DNA of 64,000 nucleotides from positions 1 through 64,000 of the forward strand of contig CAKQDN010000001.1 in the NCBI GenBank assembly GCA_934229275.1. Direction: 5' to 3'. This stretch comes from an uncultured Clostridia bacterium (lineage in GTDB: Bacteria; Bacillota; Clostridia; Christensenellales; Pumilibacteraceae). The notes under the pieces were generated by a model. The model did not search any database and was not told the DNA's origin. It was given only the letters and a program-made list of their open reading frames with translations. Shown here piece by piece: positions 43,867-51,516 of the stretch (its first letter is position 1; every line of letters begins with the position of its first letter). The position numbers were made by a program, and so were the translations under genes.

Positions 43867-43883
43867 CGAATAAACGGTAAAAT

Positions 43884-43919
43884 GCGGGCGTTCCGGCAAA
43901 AACGGAGTGCCCGTTTTTA
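43884..43919 (+). terminator. Terminator after foldase gene
   Basis: Stem CGGGCGTTCCG (43885-43895) / CGGAGTGCCCG (43903-43913) and TTTTT. Confidence 0.85.
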
Positions 43920-44038
43920 TTCTTAACGAAAGCACGTCGCCCCGATAAAAAGACTATTTTTTGCGGCTATTCGTGCAAATATTCGGTTTTTCGCATCCGA
44001 TTCCGTGATATAATCAAGGAAAAAACGAGGCGCTTAAA

Positions 44039-45139
44039 TTGAAAAAACTGAAAGTCGGTAACGTAAACGCGTACTTCATCGAAAATAACGAAAAATTGCC
44101 CGATTTGTGCGGTATGCCCGAGGGTATCGCCGCCTGCGTATATCGCGACGACGACTGCTCCGACCTCGACGATATAACGCTTCGCCGCGTTATTTCCGCC
44201 AAATACAGAGTTAAAGAGCAATCGGCGGAGGACGTTCGTTTGCGATTGGTCGTGGCAAGCAAAGCGTTTGTGCGAAAATTCGACCGCGCCGAACCTATTA
44301 AATCGCTTCCGACGGCATATATAGTGCCGAAAGGCGACTGCTTGTCTGCAATTGCTTATATATCGAGCAGGCAAAACGAGGTGACCGACGCCGTTGTGGT
44401 CGATTGCGCTGCGAAAGACCGATATACCGACGCGTCGAATTTCGGTTCGGCTGCCGCAAAACTGCTCGGAGTTGCCGATTACAGAGCCGAGTGTCTGCTC
44501 GGGAGCGAAAAGTACGACCGCGCCGCCGCGTCCGATTTCCGCAAGTGTATTCTTGCCGGCATCGCAAGCGGCAAAGCACCCGACGACTATACTATTGCTC
44601 AAAAAGCGGCTAAAATCGACTATTTCACGCGCCCGGGAGGAGAGAGTTTCTTCTCCGCCGTGTTAAACGCCATGCTGCGGCACGAAAGCCGTAAAACGCT
44701 GCCCGAGGGAGTGGCTCGCCTGCTCGCCGCAAACGTGATCGTCGAAACTTACAAACAGTTCGTAATAAGCGATTTCGGACTGATAACGCCGCCCGACAAC
44801 AACGCGCGGATAGAAGCGCTGTGCGACTATCTCGGGTGGGACGAGAGGAGTCTGCTTTCTATCGTTCGGCTCGATCTGACCGAGAATCAGATTAAACGCT
44901 CGCTTTACGCCGTCAAAAACTGCCGCGCGGAATTACTGGCGGAACTGTGCTACGACGGAGCCGCGCTTGCGGTCGCCGCTCGCAAAATAAAACGGCTCAT
45001 GCCCGATTACGGCTACGATTTGTACGGCTCGTTCGGGTTCGACGACCTGCGACTTGCGTTTGCGCTCGCCCCCGATTTCGGCGGAGGAAAAATCTACACG
45101 CTTATGAAAAGCATGGGGCTTACCGACGCTTTTATTTAG
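44039..45139 (+). CDS. Protein of unknown function
   Basis: A 366-residue soluble protein read from a TTG codon that has a GAGG site eight bases upstream and a TATAAT box at 44009-44014. I do not recognise it with confidence. Residues 90-190 have alternating hydrophobic strands (PTAYIVPKGDCLSAIAYI, then DAVVVDCAA) that suggest an alpha/beta nucleotide-binding fold. The C-terminal half is helical with FGLITPPDNNARIEAL. A distant tie to the iron-containing alcohol dehydrogenase or dehydroquinate synthase fold is possible but unproven. There is no signal peptide or membrane segment. A HAD phosphatase gene follows by 28 bases, probably in the same operon. Confidence 0.7.
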   Translation: MKKLKVGNVNAYFIENNEKLPDLCGMPEGIAACVYRDDDCSDLDDITLRRVISAKYRVKEQSAEDVRLRLVVASKAFVRKFDRAEPIKSLPTAYIVPKGDCLSAIAYISSRQNEVTDAVVVDCAAKDRYTDASNFGSAAAKLLGVADYRAECLLGSEKYDRAAASDFRKCILAGIASGKAPDDYTIAQKAAKIDYFTRPGGESFFSAVLNAMLRHESRKTLPEGVARLLAANVIVETYKQFVISDFGLITPPDNNARIEALCDYLGWDERSLLSIVRLDLTENQIKRSLYAVKNCRAELLAELCYDGAALAVAARKIKRLMPDYGYDLYGSFGFDDLRLAFALAPDFGGGKIYTLMKSMGLTDAFI

Positions 45140-45167
45140 AAAAATTCTTTACACCGGAGATAAAATC

Positions 45168-45944
45168 ATGAACGACAAAATGAAAAAAGTCAAGTGTTTT
45201 CTGCTCGATATGGACGGCACGATCTGCCTCGATAACGACGTTTTCGACGGCGCGGTCGATGCGGTCGAACGCATGAAAAAGCAGGGAAGAGTGCTGTTTC
45301 TGACCAATAACAGTTCCAAAACGCCCGACGGATATTACGAAAAACTCAACAAAATGGGCTTCAACGTGACCATGGACAACATCTATACGTCCGCCATGGC
45401 TGCGACGGCGTATCTTAAAGCGAATTTTGCCGATAAAAAAGTCTATATTTTCGCAAATAAGGCGGTAAAAGCCGAATTCATAGCGCAGGGAATAAAGTCG
45501 GAAGAAGAGCATCCCGACCTTATTTTAATTGCGTTCAACACCGAATTTCATTATGACGAACTCGAAACGCTTTGCAATTTCATACGCGAAGGCGTTCCTT
45601 TTATATGTACTCACGACGATATCAACTGCCCCACGGTGCGCGGGTTTAAGCCCGACGTCGGCTCGTATCTCGCGCTCATCGAAAAGTCTACGGGCAAAAA
45701 ACCGATTGCCGTGTGCGGCAAGCCCTATTCGATCATGGGCGACTGCATCCGCGAAAAATGTCACCTCGGGTGCGACGAAATCGCCATGTTCGGCGACAGA
45801 CTCGGCACCGATATTAAGTTCGGAATTAATAACAATTTCGTGTCCGTTCTCGTCCTTACCGGCGAAACGAAAGCCGACGAAGCAAAGAAAAGCGGGCTCG
45901 ACATAACCTTTACTCTGCCTTCCATATGCGAATGGGACGCTTAA
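45168..45944 (+). CDS. HAD-IIA family phosphatase (NagD-like)
   Basis: A 258-residue HAD hydrolase. Motif I LLDMDGTICLDN (nucleophile Asp and acid/base Asp) is near the N-terminus, motif II is FLTNNSSKT, the lysine motif is in KPIAVCGKPYS, and motif IV is MFGDRLGTDI. The type IIA cap lies between. Such NagD/AraL/p-nitrophenyl phosphatase-like enzymes dephosphorylate nucleotides or sugar phosphates, often as metabolite repair. The substrate is not readable. A GGAGA site precedes the ATG. Confidence 0.9.
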   Translation: MNDKMKKVKCFLLDMDGTICLDNDVFDGAVDAVERMKKQGRVLFLTNNSSKTPDGYYEKLNKMGFNVTMDNIYTSAMAATAYLKANFADKKVYIFANKAVKAEFIAQGIKSEEEHPDLILIAFNTEFHYDELETLCNFIREGVPFICTHDDINCPTVRGFKPDVGSYLALIEKSTGKKPIAVCGKPYSIMGDCIREKCHLGCDEIAMFGDRLGTDIKFGINNNFVSVLVLTGETKADEAKKSGLDITFTLPSICEWDA

Positions 45945-45977
45945 ACAAGGCAAAAATTAAATTTTGTCACATTATCG

Positions 45978-46006
45978 TTGCAAAATTTTCCGTTTTGTAT
46001 TATAAT
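45978..46006 (+). promoter_or_regulatory. Plus-strand promoter facing into yyaC (possible antisense)
   Basis: TTGCAA (45978-45983), 17 bases, TATAAT (46001-46006). It points rightward through the 3' end of the minus-strand yyaC gene. It could produce an antisense RNA or feed the CvpA-like gene 565 bases downstream. Confidence 0.45.
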
Positions 46007-46515
46007 AGTACTATTCTTCGACTCGGTAAAATAGTTTTGCGTGCGGAGAATGCTGCGGATATGGCTTTGGCGGCTTTAATCGACAGCGAGTAAACGTATC
46101 GTTTGTCGGCGTAAACGAGTTCGCTTTTGTCGTTTATCCCGATCGTAGCGATAACCGACCAGTCGCCCACCGCACCCAGATTTTTGCCGTTGGCAAGTCC
46201 CGGGCGTATGGAGCCGCGGAATACGCTCAAAGTACCTTTTTTGCCGTACGGACAAATAGCCGAGTCCACCGCTATGATTTTTCGTCCGGGGTGCAGTAAA
46301 CCGATTTTTTCGGTCTCGCTTGAAAAATTCAGCGCGTGAACGGGATTATCGCAAGTACCGTAAACGGGAGCCGGAACGGAAAAGTTCTCGGTTAAAAGTT
46401 TCCCGGTTATCGGACCGAAACTGTCACCCGATACTTTAGGCGAGCCTATGCACAGTATGACGGGCGGAAGGTCCTGATTCAATACGAATTGTCTGAATAA
46501 ATAATTTGCGTCCAT
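46000..46515 (-). CDS. yyaC: Sporulation-associated YyaC family protein (DUF1256)
   Basis: A 171-residue protein from the ATG at 46515. It has the family signature VILCIGSPKVSGDSFGPITG, NPVHALNF, then AVDSAICP and the GSIRPGLANGKNLGAVGDWS segment. YyaC is a sporulation protein with a fold related to the germination protease GPR; its function is not established. The match to a peptidase-like fold is family knowledge. A longer frame upstream to 46656 would cross the divergent cvpA start and is unlikely. No ribosome site is visible before the ATG. A sigma-F-like promoter lies just upstream. Confidence 0.88.
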   Translation of the reverse strand: MDANYLFRQFVLNQDLPPVILCIGSPKVSGDSFGPITGKLLTENFSVPAPVYGTCDNPVHALNFSSETEKIGLLHPGRKIIAVDSAICPYGKKGTLSVFRGSIRPGLANGKNLGAVGDWSVIATIGINDKSELVYADKRYVYSLSIKAAKAISAAFSARKTILPSRRIVLL

Positions 46516-46521
46516 AGATAG

Positions 46522-46551
46522 AATTTTCGCCTGTATTCGGGCGTTGTATAC
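46522..46551 (-). promoter_or_regulatory. Candidate sigma-F-type promoter of yyaC
   Basis: On the minus strand GTATA (46551-46547), 15 bases, then GGCGAAAATT (46531-46522). This agrees with the forespore sigma-F pattern GyATA / GGnnAnAnT with its usual spacing. Transcription would begin almost at the yyaC ATG, giving little or no leader. An imperfect palindrome GCGTTGTATACGACGC (46541-46556) overlaps it. Confidence 0.45.
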
Positions 46552-46570
46552 GACGCAAAAAGGAGGTTGC

Positions 46571-47374
46571 ATGTCTTTTATCGATATAGGAATAATTTCC
46601 GTGGTCGGCTTGTGTGCGCTTGTCGGCTTGTGGCGCGGAACGGGCAAAACGCTCATAAAACTGCTTTGCTTCGTGCTTGCGCTTTTAACTTGCTTTTTTC
46701 TGTCCGATTATTTTTTGAGATTTCTGCTCGGAGTGGACGCTATCAAAAATCTCGCGCTCGGCGATACGTTTTCCATTTATAAACTGATTAAAGACCGTTT
46801 CGGCGACGTCGAAAGCGCTACGGGAGTGGCGAAAACGCTGTACGATTCGCTGCTCGTCCGCTATGATGCGCTCGGCGGTGAGGCTGCCTGGGGAGCAAGC
46901 AAACAGGAATTTCTTGCCGTTGCCATGTCGCTTCATATGTTCACGATATTCACGACCGCCGTTCTATACGCCGCGGCAAGAATACTCGCAACCATTCTCG
47001 GCTACGTTCTTAAAATTATTTTCGTTCACGGCGAACCCAATCTTGTCAGCCGTATTTTCGGATTGGTTATCGGCGCGGCAAAAGGCGTTTTAACGGTCAT
47101 GATTTTGTTGTTTGCGCTGTCGGTCGTGTTCCCGTTTTCCGCCGGCATGAACGACCAACTCACCAAAAGCAAGACTTCGCAGATGCTTTGTAACGCCGAA
47201 TACGGCTTTTTTTCCGAACGTTTGTACCGTAACAGCACGCTCGAATTTATGCTCGAAAACAAGTTCGGCACAAAAAGCGAGCCGGAAGCCCCCGGCGGCG
47301 AAACAGGTCAATCGGAAGTAAAAACCGCGTATATCGTCAGAGTTACGCCCCCGCAGACTGACGCGAACGTGTAA
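46571..47374 (+). CDS. cvpA: CvpA family membrane protein
   Basis: A 267-residue protein with four to five hydrophobic helices in residues 5-190 and a hydrophilic Gly/Pro-rich tail. The start FIDIGIISVVGLCALVGLWRGTGKTLIKLL and the later FGLVIGAAKGVLTVMILL match the CvpA/colicin V production family, which has been linked to secretion and envelope integrity. It is longer than typical CvpA (about 165-200) owing to an inserted loop (about residues 55-105) and the tail. The ATG at 46571 follows AGGAGG by four bases. It is divergent from yyaC. Confidence 0.82.
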   Translation: MSFIDIGIISVVGLCALVGLWRGTGKTLIKLLCFVLALLTCFFLSDYFLRFLLGVDAIKNLALGDTFSIYKLIKDRFGDVESATGVAKTLYDSLLVRYDALGGEAAWGASKQEFLAVAMSLHMFTIFTTAVLYAAARILATILGYVLKIIFVHGEPNLVSRIFGLVIGAAKGVLTVMILLFALSVVFPFSAGMNDQLTKSKTSQMLCNAEYGFFSERLYRNSTLEFMLENKFGTKSEPEAPGGETGQSEVKTAYIVRVTPPQTDANV

Positions 47375-47408
47375 GTCCCAAATGCGTAAAATTCGATAAG
47401 CAAGTTCG

Positions 47409-47437
47409 ACGCAGACCGTAAAAAGTCTGCGTTTTTT
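47409..47437 (+). terminator. Terminator after cvpA-like gene
   Basis: ACGCAGAC / GTCTGCGT stem (47409-47416 and 47425-47432) with TTTTTT. Confidence 0.88.
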
Positions 47438-47458
47438 GCGTGTTGCGGAGCGAAATCG

Positions 47459-47487
47459 TTGATTTTTGTTTGCGCTTATGGTATAAT
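47459..47487 (+). promoter_or_regulatory. Promoter of EamA transporter gene
   Basis: TTGATT (47459-47464), 17 bases, TATAAT (47482-47487). Confidence 0.78.
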
Positions 47488-47568
47488 ATTTGCCGTGCTT
47501 AAAGGGAGCGGCGGTGTCTTCCTAAGCGGCGAGAGACGAGAAAACGGCAACTCTCGGAGGAGAAATTT

Positions 47569-48522
47569 ATGTATTATCTGTTGCTTTTCGCGGCTTCCGT
47601 TTTATTTTCCGTTCAATTCGTATTCACGAAATGTTTCCAGAAAATCAAAGGAGGCGGCTTTTTTTATTCGCTCGTGTTCGGGCTGATCGTGTCGCTCGTG
47701 TCCGTGCCGATTTTTCTTGCCGTCAACGGCTTTAAATTCGAATTCTCTGCGTTTTCGCTTGTCGTCGCCGCGATTTATACCGCTAACAATATAATCTTAA
47801 CCGCGTTTTCCACGAAAGCGCTCACCTGCGCCGACCTGTCGCTTTTCAGCCTTTTTATGCTGCTCGGAGGCATGATAGTGCCGTTTTTATACGGTATCTG
47901 CGTCGGGGAAAGCGTCAATGCCATGAAAATAATCGGTGTAGTCGCCGTAAGCGCGTCGATGTTCGTCAGCCTTAAACCCGATAAAAACAAGAAAAATTCG
48001 CTGTTCGCAATCGTCTGCATGATTGTGGTTTTTGTCTGTAACGGTCTTAGCGGCATAATCACCGCATACCATCAGAGCGGCGTCGGAGATGCGGTCGGTT
48101 CGTCCGCTTTTCTCATGCTCCAGAACGTTTTCCGTGCGGGGATTTCGGTTGTAATTCTCGCCGTGATCGCTGTCGTAAATAAAGTAAGAACGGGTCGCGC
48201 CGACGGCGAAACGCTTTCTCCCGAAAACCCGACCGATTTCTCTTCGCCCGATTCGGGTGCCGAAAAGAAACAAACGGCTATAAAAGCGTGGATAGTCGCG
48301 ATATCCGTCTCCGCCGGATATGCGGTCGTAAACGGAGCCGGCAATCTCTTCGCGACCGTTTCGGTCGCCGAGTTGCCCGCAGTCGTCGTCTACCCGATAA
48401 TAACCGGTTGCGGCGTGTTTTTTTCTACGCTTTTCGGACTGTTTTTCGGCGAAAAAATAGATTTGCGCAAAACTTTGTCCGTTTTGCTCGTAATTTCCGG
48501 AACGGTGCTTATGATGTTCTGA
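47569..48522 (+). CDS. EamA/DMT superfamily transporter
   Basis: A 317-residue membrane protein with ten hydrophobic helices in two EamA-like halves. The first half ends before a cytoplasmic loop rich in Lys/Asp (KPDKNKKN, about residue 136) and a second hydrophilic loop lies at about 205-240. Conserved small residues near YTANNIILTAFSTKAL and VVYPIITGCGVFFSTLFGLFFGE fit drug/metabolite transporters. The substrate is unknown. A CGGAGGAG site precedes the ATG, and the gene is monocistronic. Confidence 0.88.
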   Translation: MYYLLLFAASVLFSVQFVFTKCFQKIKGGGFFYSLVFGLIVSLVSVPIFLAVNGFKFEFSAFSLVVAAIYTANNIILTAFSTKALTCADLSLFSLFMLLGGMIVPFLYGICVGESVNAMKIIGVVAVSASMFVSLKPDKNKKNSLFAIVCMIVVFVCNGLSGIITAYHQSGVGDAVGSSAFLMLQNVFRAGISVVILAVIAVVNKVRTGRADGETLSPENPTDFSSPDSGAEKKQTAIKAWIVAISVSAGYAVVNGAGNLFATVSVAELPAVVVYPIITGCGVFFSTLFGLFFGEKIDLRKTLSVLLVISGTVLMMF

Positions 48523-48651
48523 TTGAGCGTATTTACATAAAGCAAATACCGAAAGAACAAAGCCGCTTCGACAAATTCAACCGTAGCCTGTTTTTTATAG
48601 GACAAAAAAATAGCGATAACACAAAAATAGCAGTGGTATTTTAAATCAATC

Positions 48652-48689
48652 AAAAAACGCACTCGGGTGCTTTGCCGTGTGCGTTTTTT
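48652..48689. terminator. Bidirectional terminator between EamA and glycosyltransferase genes
   Basis: AAAAACGCAC (48653-48662) and GTGCGTTTTT (48679-48688) form a strong hairpin flanked by A and T runs. The rest of 48523-48827 holds no gene that I can support. Confidence 0.85.
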
Positions 48690-48827
48690 ATATGTCGAAT
48701 AATAATTTAATTAAAGACTGCTGTTTTTTCGCGGAGAGTGTGCAGATTGCTCGGAGAGTTTTTCGCCGAAAATCGGGGCAGCGAGCGAGATTGCGTAATA
48801 GCGGATAAATACTCCTCGCGAGAAAGG

Positions 48828-50060
48828 CTATTCGGTTTTCCCGGCGGTTTTTTCGGGTTGGGCTTGCGCTTGCTTTTTCTCTTCTTCCGAAAGATGAGGG
48901 AATTTCTTTTTTAATAGATCCCACATTATGTCCGCCGTTTTTTCCGCGCCGTAATTGTCGTGATGAGCGCGCGCTTTTTCCGCCATTTTTTCGAGTTCAT
49001 CGGGATTATCGTAGAAAAACCGCACTTTTTCGGCTGCTCTTTTGGGATTTAATATCGCAATCGCGTTACCGACGTGGTCGATGTAGTAGTGAGCGTTGTG
49101 CTGTTCCATCTGTGTGGCGTAACTCGTGATTATCTCGGGAACGCCGAAAAAGCAAGGTTCGGCGACCGACGACGCACCGCTTTTGCCCATAAACAAGTCG
49201 GCGGAAGCAAGCAACTCTAAAATTCTGTCGGTAAAGCCGAACACGCGGAAATCGACGGTGGGGGAGGGCGTTATCGCCTTTAATTTGTCGTAAAGTTTGG
49301 TGTTTTTGCCGCAAACGGGTATGACCGTTATGTTCATGTCGCTCCGGGCGAGCAGTGCGGCGACTTTGCCCATTTTTCCTATTCCGTAACCGCCGTCGAA
49401 CAATACGACTGTGAAGCGGTTTTCGTCCAGCCCGAGCGCCTTACGGTTGACTTTTTTATCGAGCGGAATGGAAAACGCCTCTTTGCGGATGGCGAACGGC
49501 ACGAGCGCGAGATTGTTTTCGTTAAACCGTTTCGGGTAGTGTTTTATAGCGGCGTCGTAGCCCGATTTTGCCGAAACCAGCGTCATGTCGTTGGGGTAGC
49601 AGCACAGCGGAATTATCTCGACGTCGGGAACGTAACTGACGTTTATGGGCTTGGAGTCGCTGTTCGCGACGTAGTAGGCAGTGGACCAGTGAGTGGACAG
49701 GAACATGTCGGCTTTTAAACGGTCGACGTATTCGGTGGCGTACTTGTTGGCATGCGGAACGAAGTTCATTATAAGTTCGCTACACGCCTGTGGACCGAGA
49801 AGGTGCATGACCGACAGGCTTAAATAGCCGTAAAAAGGCATACGGTTGTACATGCGGACGTTGTTGCATAGCATTTTCTCGAACCGAACGAGCGGTTTTT
49901 TCCCGCTTTCGGCGAAAAAATGCGAGCGTACGACTCTCGTATACTGACCGTATTTTTTCTCGAACGCATCGGCTATGCTGCGCTCGGGCGCTATGTGACC
50001 CATTCCGGCTTCGACGAACGCGAATACGACTTTGGGTTTGTAAAATTTAGGTTTACTCAT
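48828..50060 (-). CDS. MGDG synthase/MurG-like glycosyltransferase (GT28 type)
   Basis: A 410-residue GT-B glycosyltransferase related to UgtP and MGDG synthases, which add sugars to diacylglycerol. The N-terminal domain has FAFVEAGMGHIAPERSIADA and the acceptor-side STHWSTAYY; the C-terminal donor domain has FDGGYGIGKMGK, the FGFTDRILELLASADLFMGK segment and SGASSVAEPCFFGVPEI, the nucleotide-sugar binding loop. The C-terminal tail is Lys/Gln/Glu-rich. It is the last gene of a three-gene envelope operon, with a start that overlaps the upstream gene by eight bases. It could instead glycosylate a polysaccharide lipid carrier. Confidence 0.85.
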   Translation of the reverse strand: MSKPKFYKPKVVFAFVEAGMGHIAPERSIADAFEKKYGQYTRVVRSHFFAESGKKPLVRFEKMLCNNVRMYNRMPFYGYLSLSVMHLLGPQACSELIMNFVPHANKYATEYVDRLKADMFLSTHWSTAYYVANSDSKPINVSYVPDVEIIPLCCYPNDMTLVSAKSGYDAAIKHYPKRFNENNLALVPFAIRKEAFSIPLDKKVNRKALGLDENRFTVVLFDGGYGIGKMGKVAALLARSDMNITVIPVCGKNTKLYDKLKAITPSPTVDFRVFGFTDRILELLASADLFMGKSGASSVAEPCFFGVPEIITSYATQMEQHNAHYYIDHVGNAIAILNPKRAAEKVRFFYDNPDELEKMAEKARAHHDNYGAEKTADIMWDLLKKKFPHLSEEEKKQAQAQPEKTAGKTE

Positions 50061-51516
50061 TTATTTCCGATTGCGTTTGTCCTTGCGCAGAAGTTTTTTC
50101 TTCTTTTACGTTTTCGCTGAGTACTATATACAGGCAGTAGAACATCGCGAAGTATGGTGAAACGAAGAACACGTCAAGAAGCGACATGCACACGAGCGAC
50201 GCGCAGCCTGCCGCGAACATGAGTTTTTCGTATGAATAGTTTTTAACGTACAGACGCACCGACATATAGCGGTGGAACAGGTATCCGATAAGTCCCACGG
50301 CTCCGCAACTGCCGAGATACTGAAGTACGGTGTTGTGAGCCATGCCCGAGAATCTGGTCATTCCGCCCAACCTTAGCGCTTCGAACGCGTTATAAAATCC
50401 CACGCCGAACACGGGTGCCTGTTTGAAAAACTCGAAATAGCCTTTCCATAGGTCGAACCGACCGCGTGACGCTTCCGCCACGTCGCCCGAGCCCGAAACC
50501 GAGTTCTTAATGAAAAAGTCGGTAAATACTTCGATTTTGCCGCACAAAACGATTATAAGCGCGATGAGGACGTATGCAAGCACGAAACACGCCGACTGCA
50601 CGCCGAGTGCCGAGCGCAGGTTTTTGTTCTTTACGAAAGAAATTATCGTAAGAATAACGCACATGGGCGCGCCTACGACCAGAGCCGTCCGCGACATGGT
50701 AAAGTACGTTGCCGTGATCGCTATGAAAACGGCGAAATAGTTGAAGTACAAATTGTAATTTTTGTTGATGAGGTAGTATGCTGCCGGGATAAGCATGACG
50801 AGGAGCGCGCCGATCGTGTTGCTTATTCCCCAGCCTATGTGCATGACCGCTTTCCAGTCGCTGCTCATAATGCCGTAATCGCCGAAGTTGAAAGCGTAAA
50901 AAGCGGCAAGTTCCGCGCTCACCAGCAGCATCACGGCCACCATAGTGCGCGCAAGGTAAATGCGAGTACTCTCTGTGTTGTCGCAGAAGAAAGCAAACGC
51001 CGCATAAAAAGCGAGGAACATTCCGCCTATTCCGAACGCGTACAAAAGCGACGAAAAGTCGTACGGCTTATGGAAAAGTCCGCCTGCGATCGTGACGACG
51101 AACAGCACGGCGAAAGCAAGTGACATGGGTCTAAGAAGAAGGTTCGCTTTATGATCTCTCGTCTTGTAGATTTTCGCAAAGTAGTATGTAACCGCACACG
51201 CGATTATAACGACGGCGACGGCAAACGCGACTATCGTAAGCGGAGAAGTGAAGTATTTCATTTCGTCGTCTGAAGAGCCGCTCGAACGGAAGGACAACTG
51301 AAAAACGAGTGTCAAGAGAGGTGGGAAAGCGTAGCGTTCGTTGTCCGACAGAATAAGCGCCGCCGCGAACAGAACCGCCGAAACGATTACGCCGAGGCGC
51401 GTTAAGCCCGTTACGAAAAACACGAACGCAAGGGCGGTTACAGCCGCGATATAGTAAGGACTTTTGAAAAGCCTTATTATCGTGCCTTTAAGCCGATCGT
51501 TATCCTTTTTGCTCAT
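50053..51516 (-). CDS. O-antigen ligase/polymerase (Wzy/WaaL-type) membrane protein
   Basis: A 487-residue polytopic protein with about 12 membrane helices and one large extracytoplasmic loop (about residues 310-390) containing SRGRFDLWKGYFEFFKQAPV followed by FGVGFYNAFEALRLGG and HNTVLQYLGSCGAVGL. That loop pattern, including the conserved His-Asn, is the hallmark of the Wzy_C domain of O-antigen ligases and polymerases. In a Gram-positive it would join or polymerise capsular or wall glycans. It is in an operon with a CapD-type gene (17-base overlap) and a glycosyltransferase. Confidence 0.87.
   Translation of the reverse strand: MSKKDNDRLKGTIIRLFKSPYYIAAVTALAFVFFVTGLTRLGVIVSAVLFAAALILSDNERYAFPPLLTLVFQLSFRSSGSSDDEMKYFTSPLTIVAFAVAVVIIACAVTYYFAKIYKTRDHKANLLLRPMSLAFAVLFVVTIAGGLFHKPYDFSSLLYAFGIGGMFLAFYAAFAFFCDNTESTRIYLARTMVAVMLLVSAELAAFYAFNFGDYGIMSSDWKAVMHIGWGISNTIGALLVMLIPAAYYLINKNYNLYFNYFAVFIAITATYFTMSRTALVVGAPMCVILTIISFVKNKNLRSALGVQSACFVLAYVLIALIIVLCGKIEVFTDFFIKNSVSGSGDVAEASRGRFDLWKGYFEFFKQAPVFGVGFYNAFEALRLGGMTRFSGMAHNTVLQYLGSCGAVGLIGYLFHRYMSVRLYVKNYSYEKLMFAAGCASLVCMSLLDVFFVSPYFAMFYCLYIVLSENVKEEKTSAQGQTQSEINE

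Noticed and set aside
42040..43935. A 631-codon open frame antisense to the foldase lipoprotein, plus other long antisense frames (972-2114, 6406-7791, 34572-35918).
   Set aside because: They mirror real genes with strong family matches, lack ribosome sites, and arise from the codon bias of the sense genes. Their products are Phe/Val/Arg-rich nonsense.
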